Origin: Rhizophagus irregularis
Taxonomy: Eukaryota > Glomeromycota > Glomeromycetes > Glomerales > Glomeraceae
Reading direction: 5' to 3'
Assembly: GCF_026210795.1 (NCBI RefSeq)
Contig: NC_089448.1
Span: 744,001 to 808,000, forward strand
DNA length: 64,000 nt
Shown: piece after piece, positions 47,941 through 59,280 of the stretch
Layout of the letters: every line of letters starts with the position of its first letter
Position numbering within the stretch: the stretch's first letter is position 1
Position numbers and translations under genes: made by a program
The notes under the pieces: model-generated
The model's input: only the letters and a program-made list of their open reading frames with translations
Told to the model about the DNA's origin: nothing
The model's database searches: none

Positions 47941-50690
47941 TATATATAACGTCAGTATAATAATTTTTTATTAAGAGATTTATCACTAAGGAACAATTCT
48001 TATTACATCGTTACCTAATTAATGTAGTTTAATTAAACTAGTAGAATTTGAAGAGAGAAATTTGTTAAGAAGTTTTAAAATAAGTAATATTGATTAACTG
48101 ATATTAACATTTATTCATTTACGCACCACCTTTGGATTCTTTTTATTTTAGGCTTTTAAGCTAAAATTTAATTTTGTTATGACTTAGTCCATATAACATC
48201 AGCAAGATAACCTTTATCTTCTGATAAACCATTATTCGATATATATTTATAAGCATGAATGCACCACAGAATTTCCCTTGTGAATTATATAATCGTGCTG
48301 AATAGTAACGCTATTATTAATTAACCTATCACAGAGATATGCTAGCAATTTCTTCCGCTTTATTTTGTACTGCCAATATTTTCACTTCCCAAACAGTTCC
48401 CTTTTTTTATTATAATAATAATTAATAAAGTTTTTTAATCTTTTTTACTTAAACTATAAAAATATATGAACTATGAAGCACAATATAGAGATGAAAATTT
48501 TCTACATGTAACTTGTTCACTGCCCCCAAAAAAAGAAAAAAAAAAGTTTTTCTAATTGACTAATTTCTCTTCACCAAACTTCATTATCAATAATTCAACA
48601 GACATCAAGTAGAGAAACTTTGCTATTTTTTTTGTATCAATTTCTTTATCATAATGGTAGATTTGTTACTTTTGTACTATCATAAATTTACATCTAAGAT
48701 CGTGAAAGAAGAGTTAGTTTTGGTTAACTGAAACTTTTAAATTATTTTAAACTATTTGTAAATACCTTTAAAGTAGCTCTTATTCGTGATAACCCGAAAT
48801 AACAGCAGTAATTAACGTATGGAAGAAGAAGCATACCATAACTAATTTTGTTAATCGTGTAATTTAGCGCAGATGATCGAATCAAAATTATTAAATTACG
48901 TAAAATATTTAAATAAATCCAAAATTCATTAATTTACCTTGCAGCTTAAATTAGGGACGCAGAATCAATTCTCACTCTTCCTCGTACTAAAACTTGTCCA
49001 GCAGAAGTAATTAAAACTGATTCCATAGTCTCTTGCCTTTTAAAAATTCTTTACTGTAACCCAAATGCATCTTTTTGCGTGGCATTAATTAAAGTATTAT
49101 TAATATTTCTGATGCGTAATCAAATACGATCTACTAGTACTTTGCGGCTAGTTTGATTTCAAATCAAGGATTCAAAATTAATCTTTTTTACCTAATCTAA
49201 ATAACACCCACTAATCTATAGTAGAATTAAACACTAAAGTTTCCCATTGTGCACTTTCTTTTTTAGAAGTTGATCGCATGTAATTTTTTTTTTTTAGGAT
49301 TTGATGTTTTTGTTACAAAATCATCGGATTTTCCTTTCGGGATTAAATCAAAATTATAAAAATGTAAATTTATTTATTCATCTAAATTGTAAAACTAATA
49401 TTTTGAAAAAAACATACCATGTGACAAAGAAGGGAAAACTCTTTCAATTTGGTCTTTTCTTCATATATTTATTCCAACTCTTTCATCTTCGGTATACTTT
49501 TTTCCTCAGAATTTATTTAAGAAATTATCTATCATTTGTATTACTAATTTAGCTTTACGATAGTGGCGTAATAAATTAATTATAAATAAATAATTTTTCG
49601 TCCAAAACAGTAATATACTCGAGAAGAGGATGTTTTTAGAAGTGGTGTCGTGAATAAAGAGAGCGTGAAGAAATTAGAAAAAGAAAATTAATTAAATATG
49701 ATTATCTCGTTACGCAATCAATTTATGGTAAAAAAATTTTAACAAATGTCCAATTGGATTTTGGATGCGCATTTCAGTACTCACATGCAAAGTATGTGAC
49801 AAATAAGATTCACTACCGAAAAAATTCGTCCAGAATTATTAAAAACGGAGCGTGACGGCCAACGACGAATATTTCACAATGATCACGTGAGTGCAAAATT
49901 TTATTGGTGATGCATTGAATTCTTGATTCTTAGCTCAACTTGGTAACACCAACGGAATTAGTTATTCACTTATCATGATATTAATATCTTCGAACATTTT
50001 TGATAAAGGAGATAATAAAACCACCGGAATTTATCGTGGCTGATCTTACATGTAAAGAGAGTCACCAAATATTTCTTCGTCACTAAATAAGTCTTAAATA
50101 GGCCGTGAAAGGAGAGAGTTTGACATTTCTTGTCGACATTAGTAATAAAATTCATATGATATAGAAGGCTGAAACTTTGTATATACACAGATAGCCAACT
50201 TTTGCATTTCATAGAGATCAATCACTATACCAAATAGAATCAAAAATCAAAAATTTTCATATCATGTTTTAGAGTTCTCTTAGTGTGCGATACCTCATGT
50301 CACTGTTAGATCTGACAATGTCCAATTCCTACAATTAAATATTTGGACGTTTGATTCAGGCTCGTTAATTTGTTTATTATTACGTTTCAGTAACACCTTA
50401 ATCAATTGATGTCTCAATGGGAGAATTTTTTTCAACTGCATAATTCGCAAACAACATTTAGTTATATTGTATGTTCATCACTTGTGAACGTATTATGCAA
50501 ATATATAATCAGAATTGCTCAATAGTAACGAAAATTTATTAGTCAGTTGGCCAAAGAATAATATTGTCAATTAATTTTCGTAAAATAATAAAGCGTTACA
50601 ATCTGTCAGAAATAAAAATGCTATTATTATTTATATGATTGAGAATTTCTTTTCATATCAGCAAAATTAATCGCATTTAACTGACACTAT
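47941..50690. other. Gene-free region
   Basis: No gene supported. Isolated coding-like fragments: minus strand near 49020-48945 ('ESVLITSAGQVLVRGRVR') and plus strand near 49790-49900 ('RDGQRRIFHNDHVSAKFYW'). Neither can be extended without stops. Confidence 0.4.
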
Positions 50691-52172
50691 TTATGTTAAT
50701 TTTGCTATTTTCTCTTTACACCGCTTAATAGTTTCATATAACTCATTAAGTTGTTGTTGTTTTTCTTCTAAAACTTTTAACCCTTCTCTAAAATCTTTAA
50801 TTGTCGTTTCCATATCACTCAAAGAATCCCGGTTTTTAGTTTCCTTATGATCCCGATACATACAATAAAATGATAAAGGAGAAGGTGCAAGTTTACATAT
50901 ACCTTCTACAACAGCTCTTACTGTTTCTTGACTAGTAGAATATTTAGTTTTTTCGTTATTATTTAAGTCCACATCAGGTTCAATTTCTTCTCCCAGAATT
51001 TGGTTCATCACATTCTCAATCACTTCAATTTTATTTCTGTCAATATTCTGTTTTCTATATTCTGAAATCACGAAGCGAGGACGGATGTCTTTGAATTTAT
51101 TAATTAAGTTTCTCAACTCTTCTTGTAAGATTTCCAAATTTTCGCATTTTTCTTTGTCTTTCGCAAGGCTTTCCTCGAATGATTTGTATGCTTCATTTTC
51201 CTTTAAAATTGCAGAAATATCAGTAGTAGCCGCACTCACAAAACCGATAGTCGATAGTGCTAAACCTGGCACCATGAGAGGTGGGAACCATATTCCCGAG
51301 ATTGATAAACCTTTACCAATTAACAAAGTAGAATGACTTACAACGCTACTTTTAAATCGATTTCCCATATATTTTCTTACTTCTTCTAAGCGCTCTTCGA
51401 TATTTTCGATTATTACTCTTCGTGTAGTGATGAATTCTCCTAAATAGGTGATATTGGTTTTATAATAAAGATCAACATTCTCAACTGCTTCAATAGTATC
51501 TTTAATAATTGAATTGAACTCATCAAGCATTTTACGAAATTTTTTAAGCGGCTCAGGTTGGTAAACTTCCTGACAGGTTCTCAAGTGGTTTAATAATACT
51601 TCGCGAGATGCTTCTCGTGAAATTCTTGCCACTGGCTCCATAAAACCTATTATTGGTGGGTTGTCAACATAAATAATCGCAGTTGAAGCAAGCGGCATTG
51701 AAATTTTTCCAATTTCCTGTTGAAATCCTTGACGATTCTTTTCACATGCCTTTTCATCTTTAAATTTAGCAAAATTAGTGAAGACAATAGTTGTGTAATC
51801 AGTTACACGATCATCAAAAATAACGTTTCTTAGTAAATTAAAAGCTTCAACCTCCTCTTTGGTAAAACGGCCATTAGTCAGGAATAATATTCGATTTATA
51901 CCCTCACTAAGAATATCAGTTATGCCTTTTAATTTATTTAATATTTCTTCTGTTGATTGGATAGAAATTCCGATTCCTACAGTATCAATAATCCGATATT
52001 TTATTTTTTCATGTTCAAATTCCTTAGCTTTTGTTTTGCTAGTTCCATTAATTGGATCCGTGCTTTCCTCAAATTCGTTAGTTCCAGTTAAGACATTTGC
52101 TAAAGTAGATTTTCCTTTACCAGCATTGCCTATTAATAATATATTTCTAATTTTTGTCTTATTATTTATCAT
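50691..52172 (-). CDS. AIG1/GIMAP-type GTPase (493 aa)
   Basis: Single exon, minus strand, start ATG 52172 (an in-frame TAA lies upstream; nearer codons up to 52196 include no ATG), stop at 50691. The P-loop is at residues 15-22 ('GNAGKGKS', Walker A GxxxxGKS/T), followed by a conserved Thr (T38) for switch I. DTVG (63-66) is the G3 motif, and 'IVFTNFAKFKD' near 130 stands in the G4 position, as in AIG1/GIMAP GTPases. After the G domain (about residues 1-200) there are long helices ('IEERLEEVRKYMGNRF', 'CENLEILQEELRNLINKF'), a hydrophobic stretch near 290-315 rich in Gly/Pro/Ala that may touch a membrane, and a C-terminal coiled coil. The family is known from plant and animal immunity and organelle surfaces; the role in fungi is unknown. 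It is intact, intron-free, and an island among relics. Confidence 0.85.
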   Translation of the reverse strand: MINNKTKIRNILLIGNAGKGKSTLANVLTGTNEFEESTDPINGTSKTKAKEFEHEKIKYRIIDTVGIGISIQSTEEILNKLKGITDILSEGINRILFLTNGRFTKEEVEAFNLLRNVIFDDRVTDYTTIVFTNFAKFKDEKACEKNRQGFQQEIGKISMPLASTAIIYVDNPPIIGFMEPVARISREASREVLLNHLRTCQEVYQPEPLKKFRKMLDEFNSIIKDTIEAVENVDLYYKTNITYLGEFITTRRVIIENIEERLEEVRKYMGNRFKSSVVSHSTLLIGKGLSISGIWFPPLMVPGLALSTIGFVSAATTDISAILKENEAYKSFEESLAKDKEKCENLEILQEELRNLINKFKDIRPRFVISEYRKQNIDRNKIEVIENVMNQILGEEIEPDVDLNNNEKTKYSTSQETVRAVVEGICKLAPSPLSFYCMYRDHKETKNRDSLSDMETTIKDFREGLKVLEEKQQQLNELYETIKRCKEKIAKLT

Positions 52173-55149
52173 ATTTTTATTAATGCTAAGTGTCAAATTG
52201 CCTAGTTAATTTTTTCGATGATTCTTCTTTAACAGTTAAATAGATTGTATAAATAACAAGTGAACTACGATTTCAGAATCCAATCTTACAAACTCATGAA
52301 CACACATTTTCATGTGAAAGGAAAATTCAGAAGCAGGTGAAAATCGTCTAAGGGAAAAAATAATATTAGACACTTACCTGAAATTAGGAGGATTTGGGTC
52401 ACAAAGGACATACAAGTATTGGTAACTCCGAATTATAGTAATGTTGCCCATATGGAATTGATGAACATTTTCCAAATATAGTTAAATTATGGTTAAGGGA
52501 TTTTCCTTTATCCCATAATTTATCATTTTCCTATAAATTAGATGACATTTTATTTGTTGATCACTATCACTTATGTCCAGACTTATTGTTCGGACTATTT
52601 AAAGAACCATTTTTATGGACTAGTCTATGTATCAGGCATTAATCAGACTTCTACGATTTAGGCATGTTATTTCTGAGATGCTTCTTCGGAGGATTTACTC
52701 TTCCGATCTAGTGATAGTTTCTGTATGCTTCAAATCGAATGAGTTTGAGTGCGGTCATTAAACATTTACTAGCTCAAGTTTGTGGTATAAATAAAAAATA
52801 AGTGATTTTGTTTAAGCGGGTTGGGTTTTGTGAAACGTGATAATGTACCATTAATTTCGATGTATGCTATGGATCGGAGTTATTCAAGCGATAAGACAAA
52901 GAAATCGAAATCGAAGTCTCACAAAAATCTGAAATTCTGGAAGTTTGCAATTCACAATGGAGATAGTATCAGTATAATCTAAGCACATTTAGTTAACTTG
53001 TTCAAATATGTAATACTGTATTTAATTTTATTAGCAAATGATTGTAGTAAAGTTTAAAATTTTTAGCACATAAAAATGTAGATCATTTTGTGCTTGAAAA
53101 CTTTGTGCGCCAGAGATCGTCAAAATTGCTGCACAATAGGATTAGACTCTATATAATGAATCATGATTTTTTTCATTTATTTAAGATATTTGACTAATTA
53201 AACAAGGTTAAAGTCATAAAACACAACAAATTATACTTTATTCTTTAATAAACTAAAAATTTATTAATTTATATTAATAAAATTCAAAAATAACAAAAAT
53301 TCTAACTGAATAATCAATTAATAAAAGTTGTTTGTTTTTGTTAGTCTCGAAATGATATACCACTTGGTTATTTATTTCATTTTTTTGCTATAAATCTAGG
53401 GGATAGATAAATATACGGGGGCCAACTTAAGGTACGAAATTTCATATTAGAATTTCACTTTTTTTTTATTTTTTCGACACACACACACAGGAAAGTAACA
53501 CACACAGGAAAGTAGCTGATCCCAGAAGTTAAGTTTGTTCGTATTAGCTCTATATAGGCGAAGTTTTTTCATTAAAATTGAGCCACTGGTTAATTTCTTT
53601 CTTATTTTTATATGTTTTTATTACTTGATGCTTAAAAACATTTAAAAATAGCGTTTTCTTCTTTTGTTGTGTATTATATTCAAGTATTTAATAAACTTTT
53701 ATATAATTTTGAGGTATTCCAAATGGCTGATCCTATTTTTTGAAAGATATAAACGCGAAACTTCAACTAAAATTATAGATTTGTATAGTTTCGGATTTTG
53801 TTGTTTTCGGGGGATAATTTTTTTTTTATAGAATCATATTGATTATCGGCCCATCTCTCACTTTAAACATGGGGTATTTTTGCATTTTAATATAGTTAAG
53901 CATGATCATGGTGTGTGTAACCTTGAGTATATGAAGCCGCAGTAGTAAGGAGATTATTTTTGTATTTTTTAATGGAAAGGTCATGTGAAAAAAAGTGTAA
54001 AAATTATATGCAAAAATAATACACTATCATGAAATTAAATCACAGTAAAAAGAGTATATAATTTTCAGATAATTGCTTTTTTCTAATTAATTTCGTTTGC
54101 TATTTTCTATGGACGCTTTAAGACTTTTATTTCGGGTCTTTTAGGTATGGATTTTACGCGTGGAAGTCTTTTCTTTTTTCACAAAAGATCAAGATCACAT
54201 TATCAAAAGAAGATTATTCCTCTTTTAAACTACACTATGGCCCTAATCTAAAGATTTATAACAGAATTTCAATGAATGTAGACGAAAAAAAGGACCTAAA
54301 AAAAGTTTTAAAGACCAAGAAGTATCGTTTCAAAGCCTAAAATAAAACATAAAAATGCAAAAAAGATGAAAATTAAAATTAAAATAAGAATGAAATAAGT
54401 GGATAGAAGTAAAAAAAAAAATCAAAAGTTTAAACTCACTGATTGTGATCCACCATTTCGAATTTAAATTTCCTATTTTAAACAATGTCAGCAGAAATTT
54501 ATTACCATCAAATTCGAACCATTAGTCTAAAATAAAGTAAAACAAATAATAGAACGAAAAATTAAAATAAGAAAATAAAAAAAATGAAAAGTCCAAAAAA
54601 AGTTTAAACTCACCCTGATCATTCCTAATTGAACCAAGATCGAGAATCATAATCTGCATTTTGATCTTCGCCAAGAAAATCTCTGACCATCATGGCATCA
54701 TCAGACGCAGTGAAATTACTCACATGAATCTCGTCACATGCAACGGCACAGCATCAAAAATTTTATCTTATATAAGCATCTTCACGTGCCGAATTCTTAA
54801 AACTTTGCGCAGTATCGTCGTATCGCAGAAAAAATTAAGCAATAAATATCTTGTGTATAAGGCGGAATGGAATTATGTGAAAATGAGTCGTGATGGTAAG
54901 TGTAAATCGTTATTGTATTATTTTTTAAACTTAGTTGCTAATACTTCCGTAATTATACTATAGGTTCGAAATTTATTAATCTCAGAGAAGTTCTCTTTCG
55001 AGAAATAATGTTTTGTGTGTTTGTGAGAGATAGACAAAAATTCTGTAAATATGGGTGGGATAATTTATTTCGAAAATCTAGTATAGAAAAAGAGTGCGGG
55101 GGAAATCAAGTAATTAGCAATAGAAGTAGAAACAAATTAGTTATAGATA
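52173..55149. other. Gene-free region upstream of the GTPase gene
   Basis: AT-rich. It contains a CA-rich microsatellite (53477-53513) and a duplicated block (about 54360-54450 and 54540-54620) in which 'AAAGTTTAAACTCAC' recurs; on the minus strand this is a GTGAGT donor. A minus-strand piece near 54740-54640 reads open ('DDAMMVRDFLGEDQNADYD') but could not be tied to a gene. Confidence 0.4.
53477..53513. repeat. CA microsatellite with duplicated CACACAGGAAAGTA
   Basis: (AC)n near 53477-53489 is followed by 'GGAAAGTAACACACACAGGA'. The word CACACAGGAAAGTA occurs twice. Confidence 0.7.
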
Positions 55150-55290
55150 TTTTTTGTAAACGTGAGAGCAAAGAAATAACTTGATGCTGGGACTCGCATT
55201 AAATGGCGTACTTCCTCCCTCTTTGATAGCATCATACATTTCATTTGCTTCTCTAGCATTTTTCTGATAAGTTATATATCTATATCTATA
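55150..55290 (-). pseudogene. Coding-like fragment, family not recognised
   Basis: On the minus strand an open segment following a TTTATAG acceptor-like site encodes 'QKNAREANEMYDAIKEGG' and 'STPFNASPSIKLFL' and ends at TAA near 55148. It lies head-to-head with the CRN gene starting at 55471. No upstream exon with an ATG could be placed with certainty, so it may be the last exon of a lost or divergent gene. Confidence 0.25.
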
Positions 55291-55470
55291 AAATAATCAA
55301 TAAAGTTTCAGGTTTCTTTGCAAAAAAAACGTAACGATCGGAATCATGTGACTTTGAAATATTATCTTCAATTTATCAATCTGTGCGACCTTACCCCTTA
55401 TTTATATCAAACTCTCCAGATTTACGAAAAAGAAATTTCTTCCCCATTTATCCATTCTTCGTGATACAAT

Positions 55471-58076
55471 ATGTCTAATATTGCACCAACTGGAACGCTT
55501 ATTAATCTTTGGTGTATCGTTCGTGAAAATCGTTCTATTTTCAAAATTACTATCGGATCGGGTAACGATCTTGACGACCTTAGAAAAGTTATCAAGGAGA
55601 GGAAGCCACGTTTTAATGATTTTGCACCCGACGAACTAGTTCTATGGAGGGTCAATGTTGCTTCGAATATACTTAGGAATAAAGAAACTGCTATTGAACC
55701 CTACTTAAACGAAAAATTAGAAGATCCAGCCGATACGGTTGGAAATACATTTCAAAACGTTATAGGAAATAATATTCGAGTTGTTGTTGGTGTTCCCGTT
55801 ATTGGTGAGTCATAACAATTTTTTTTTCGTCTTCTCTTGTCAACATTCGCCGAATACTTACTTAATCTTGTGCTTTTCTTTTCTTCTTCTTATCGTCAAA
55901 CCCGCCCAAAAAACACATTCGCGTTATTGTAGATCAACCCGGTGCTGGTAAGTGATTCGTAATAAATTTTGTCAACGTTATGAACGTGATCTGACTCAAT
56001 GTTTGTTTGTTTTCTTGATATTCTCTGTTTTTTCCGCTGTTATTTCATTTCTTGTTCATTAGAGCTTGGAAGAAAAAGAAAAGCCATAGAAGAACGTAAG
56101 AACACAACGGCTTTTATATCATTTAACCTATTATCCAAATGTTTGACCATTTATTTGATCAGTTGTAAAAACTTCGAGAAGGCAATGGACAGTCAACGGT
56201 GCCCTGCGAGAAACCGATTGGTATTCTAAATATTTTATGGACCTAATGGATGACGAACAAATCATCCCGCTACTTAAAAAAATTTTCGATGGTTCTCTCA
56301 CAGGATTATATGGAGCTCGGGCTTCTGGAAAGACTACGCGGATACTAAAAATAATAAACTATTTGTCTACACAAAATTACATATGCAACTAGTGAGTTAG
56401 TTCTCGTTTGCTGAACGACCGCTCTGTCACATTCTAACTTACCATTTTTCATTGTTTTTCGATTCAGTTCGTCTATCAAGCAAATCAATGGAGATGATAG
56501 TGATATCTTCTGGAAATCATTCGGCGTAGCCCTCAGTATTGGTAGTGAAAACCACCATTTGATTCCTGTGAAAATATAAAAGGCGCCTATGATTTCCAAC
56601 AATACTTCGGTAAAAAAAAGTGGCCGGGTAACAAGGATGATCATATTGTTCTCTTCATTGACGAGTTCGATTTACTGTACAAATATAATGAGGAAATTCG
56701 CTCCGAGTTCTTGAGAATCCTTCGCTTAATCAAGAATGCTATGCATCTCTTTGTTATCCACGCTATCGTAATAGTTGGTACCTTCAGCATCATGCACCTC
56801 GACTCCAATGTTTCCAGCTCTAGACAAAGCTTAGATTCACCCTTCAATGTCAAGGATCTGGTTCGTAATCCAAATTTTTCTTTGGATAAAGTGCGAACGT
56901 TGTTTGCGGAATATGAAGATGAAAATAAGATGAAAATCGAAGATGAAATAATCGAGGATATATATACACAGACAAATGGGTATGTGAAAGTGGCCAGACT
57001 AAAATATAAGTTTAAGAACTTATACCGAGACTATTTATTACATATATTATAGGCATGCTGGTCTTGTTTGTCTATGCGGGCGTGCAATCGAAGACAACTT
57101 GATCAGTAAAATAAAAGGTGACCGAATCCTAAGCCATGGGGTTTGGGTGCGTTTCAAACTCATTTCATTAATGGATGAGATTGCTCAGTACCAAACGTTT
57201 AAAAGAATAATTAATTCTCTCTTGGACTCCAGTGCTATGACTGCAGTGAGATTTTTCCGTGATTATTTTCTGTTGGAAGATGTTGAGCATGAAGTAAAAA
57301 TTGTCGATACCGATAGTGCAGATTTCCTTGCTGCCGAAGGGGTTCTAATACCTGTCACCGAAAGAGCTGAAAGAGCATTTAGGCTTTCCTCTCCTATGGT
57401 GCGCAACATAGTTCTTCAGCGCGTAATCCTTAAGGTGTTTCCTTTTTGTCCACAAAAGGATATCCCTTATAAGGGTAATTCTCGTAATCTAGACATTTTA
57501 ATGTCTTAAGTCTGCCATCCAATCATTTGACAAGAGCATCATTAAGTATGCATGTGAGCGTTCATTCGAGATTGCTAAAGTGAGGGTGAATAGTGACGTA
57601 ATCAGTCTGTCCCCAGAGAAAGTGTCTACGATTCAGAGCTTTACCGAGTCTTGTGGAATTGGTTAAGTGGATTTGGATTTCAAATTACTGGCCAATGGCA
57701 CTTGATAAACCGTAACGATAATAATGGCAGGAATAAACATAGTTATAGTGACATAGTCATAACTTCGCCCCGTGCTCAAGTAATCGTTCTCGAACTTTTG
57801 GCAACGGCGACAGTAGGCGAGCTTAGTGAGCACTATAATCGGGTTCTAAATTATGCGAGATTACTCTCTGCAAATGAATCTTGGATTGTGCACTTTACGT
57901 GCGAAGATGACTATAATGAAAAGTCTCATTGGCCATCTGATGGCTTATTACAACAGGAACTTTCCGTTGCACACTTTTACCATGACACAGACTTTAGGAG
58001 AGTCGATATGACCGTATGTTGGTGGAATAACAATAGAAATGATAAGTCTACATATAAATATGCAGTGCAACTTTGA
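55471..58076 (+). pseudogene. Crinkler (CRN) gene with P-loop NTPase and REase-like C-terminus, frameshifted
   Basis: Exons 55471-55804 and 55933-55947 and one starting at 56063 splice cleanly. The N-terminus is the ubiquitin-like CRN header: 'LWCIVRENRSIFKITI', 'DLDDLRKVIKERKPRF', 'DELVLWRVN', then an 'IRVVVGVP' motif in place of HVLVxxP and a basic 'GRKRK' signal. The NTPase part has Walker A 'GARASGKTT' (near 56310) and Walker B 'VLFIDEFDLLY' (near 56655). The C-terminus resembles the PD-(D/E)xK nuclease-like domain of CRNs ('YSDIVIT', 'VIVLELLATATVGEL', 'WIVHFTCEDDY'); the usual Lys after the Glu is absent ('ELLA'). Intron sites are seen at 56392-56466 and 57 kb. The frame changes without splice sites near 56,160, 56,550, 57,500 and 57,630. 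CRN proteins are nuclear effectors; this copy appears broken. Confidence 0.8.
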
Positions 58077-58549
58077 TAAAAAAGAAGATTTTTGGTATAC
58101 TTTATAGATCTCGATCCTATGAAGATCAAATAGACCTTTTTTCTTTTTTTTGCATATACAATGGAACAAGATAACGAATAATATGCAATTCCGGCTTTAG
58201 GTCAATGGAATCATAAATTATCCTTTCTGGCGCTAATTATTATCATCATTGTTATTTCGAGATTAGACGTTTAATAGCAATAGCAATAGTAAACGCTCTA
58301 GTTTAAAAATAATCCTATTTTTTTCTTGCTTAACTAAGTCGAGTTAAATTCTCATTTTCACGTGTAGTAAAAATAAAGCATATAAATCCTTTTCCCGCAC
58401 ATCGGCTGAGATCTCTTTTTCCGTCTTAGTAATGATAAAATTCAACGGATGACATATACAAAACGAGTTAAATCGTTTACAGCAAATTCTATTTCAAATT
58501 TAAGTGAGGATAATATTAAATACGTTGTGTCCGAGGTTAGGAGAAATAA
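58077..58549. other. 3' flank of the CRN gene
   Basis: No gene. AT-rich spacer leading to the MITE at 58550. Confidence 0.5.
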
Positions 58550-58687
58550 TACCGTATACTTCCGAAATTAAGCACCCATTTTTGACCGTAATTCTGGCCA
58601 GAAACAGCATAACGTAGGCCAAAATTTTCATAATTCTGGCCAGGGGTGCTTATTTTCGGGGGTGCTTAATATCGGAAGTATACGGTA
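58550..58687. mobile_element. 138-bp MITE with TACCGTATACTTCCG termini
   Basis: The left terminus 'TACCGTATACTTCCGAAATT' is mirrored by the right end 'CGGAAGTATACGGTA', with the inverted repeat extending inward over 'AAGCACCC' and a second pair around 'ATTCTGGCCAG'. The terminal 15 bp are a perfect inverted repeat. It is non-coding and compact, and flanked by AT-rich DNA compatible with a TA or similar target site. Confidence 0.8.
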
Positions 58688-59280
58688 GTTAAAAATTAGC
58701 CAGAAGATATCATGATCATGTAATGGCGAAATTCCATGATGGTGACGGCGGTCACGATCTCACAGTTCAGCACTTTTTTTATATACAGTATTGTAAAGCG
58801 CTAATAAAGTATTTGTATTCGCCCATATCGGGCTAGTGATTACTGTTTTACTGTATTATAATTTGTATTACAGTATATTTTTTGTCTGTAGCATCTATAA
58901 AATAATCAGGTTTATTAATATATTTTCTGAATTCCCGTTATGTTTATCTGGCTAAAGAAAAAATCCAAAACCTGGTTGGACAATTATCTCGTGATTTAGC
59001 TAGGCCAGAGGCGTTCTTCAAATAAGGCGCTATGCATATAAACTCGCCAGCTTCTGGAACTTTTCTAGAACTATCAAGGAACTTAGTGGAAATCTCATAT
59101 GGTACAAATTTTTATAATTTAGCTGAATCAAAAAATTATGAATCTGTTTTCACTCGAACAATTGAATAAAAATGAATTTGGTATTTTATTATGATATACT
59201 TGCTATAAATCACTACAAGTCTTATAAATTAAAAAATCAGCTATAATTTGCTATAATTTCACTATACTTGCAAAATGGTT
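58688..59280. other. Spacer, no gene seen
   Basis: AT-rich sequence between the MITE and the decayed gene starting near 59281. Contains several copies of 'ACTGTATTA/TACAGTATA' words; nothing coding. Confidence 0.45.

Noticed and set aside
50220-50690. Second exon upstream or downstream for the GTPase
   Set aside because: The single-exon frame has clear start and stop; no splice sites are needed.
53513-53560. Possible 5S rRNA fragment ('GATCCCAGAAGTTAAG')
   Set aside because: Resembles the 5S internal region over about 15 bp only; the rest of a 5S gene is absent. A similar word in the MITE at 58560 shows it is chance.
54661-54963. Plus-strand 100-codon frame
   Set aside because: Starts without ATG, no family feature, and competing minus-strand reading looks more coding.
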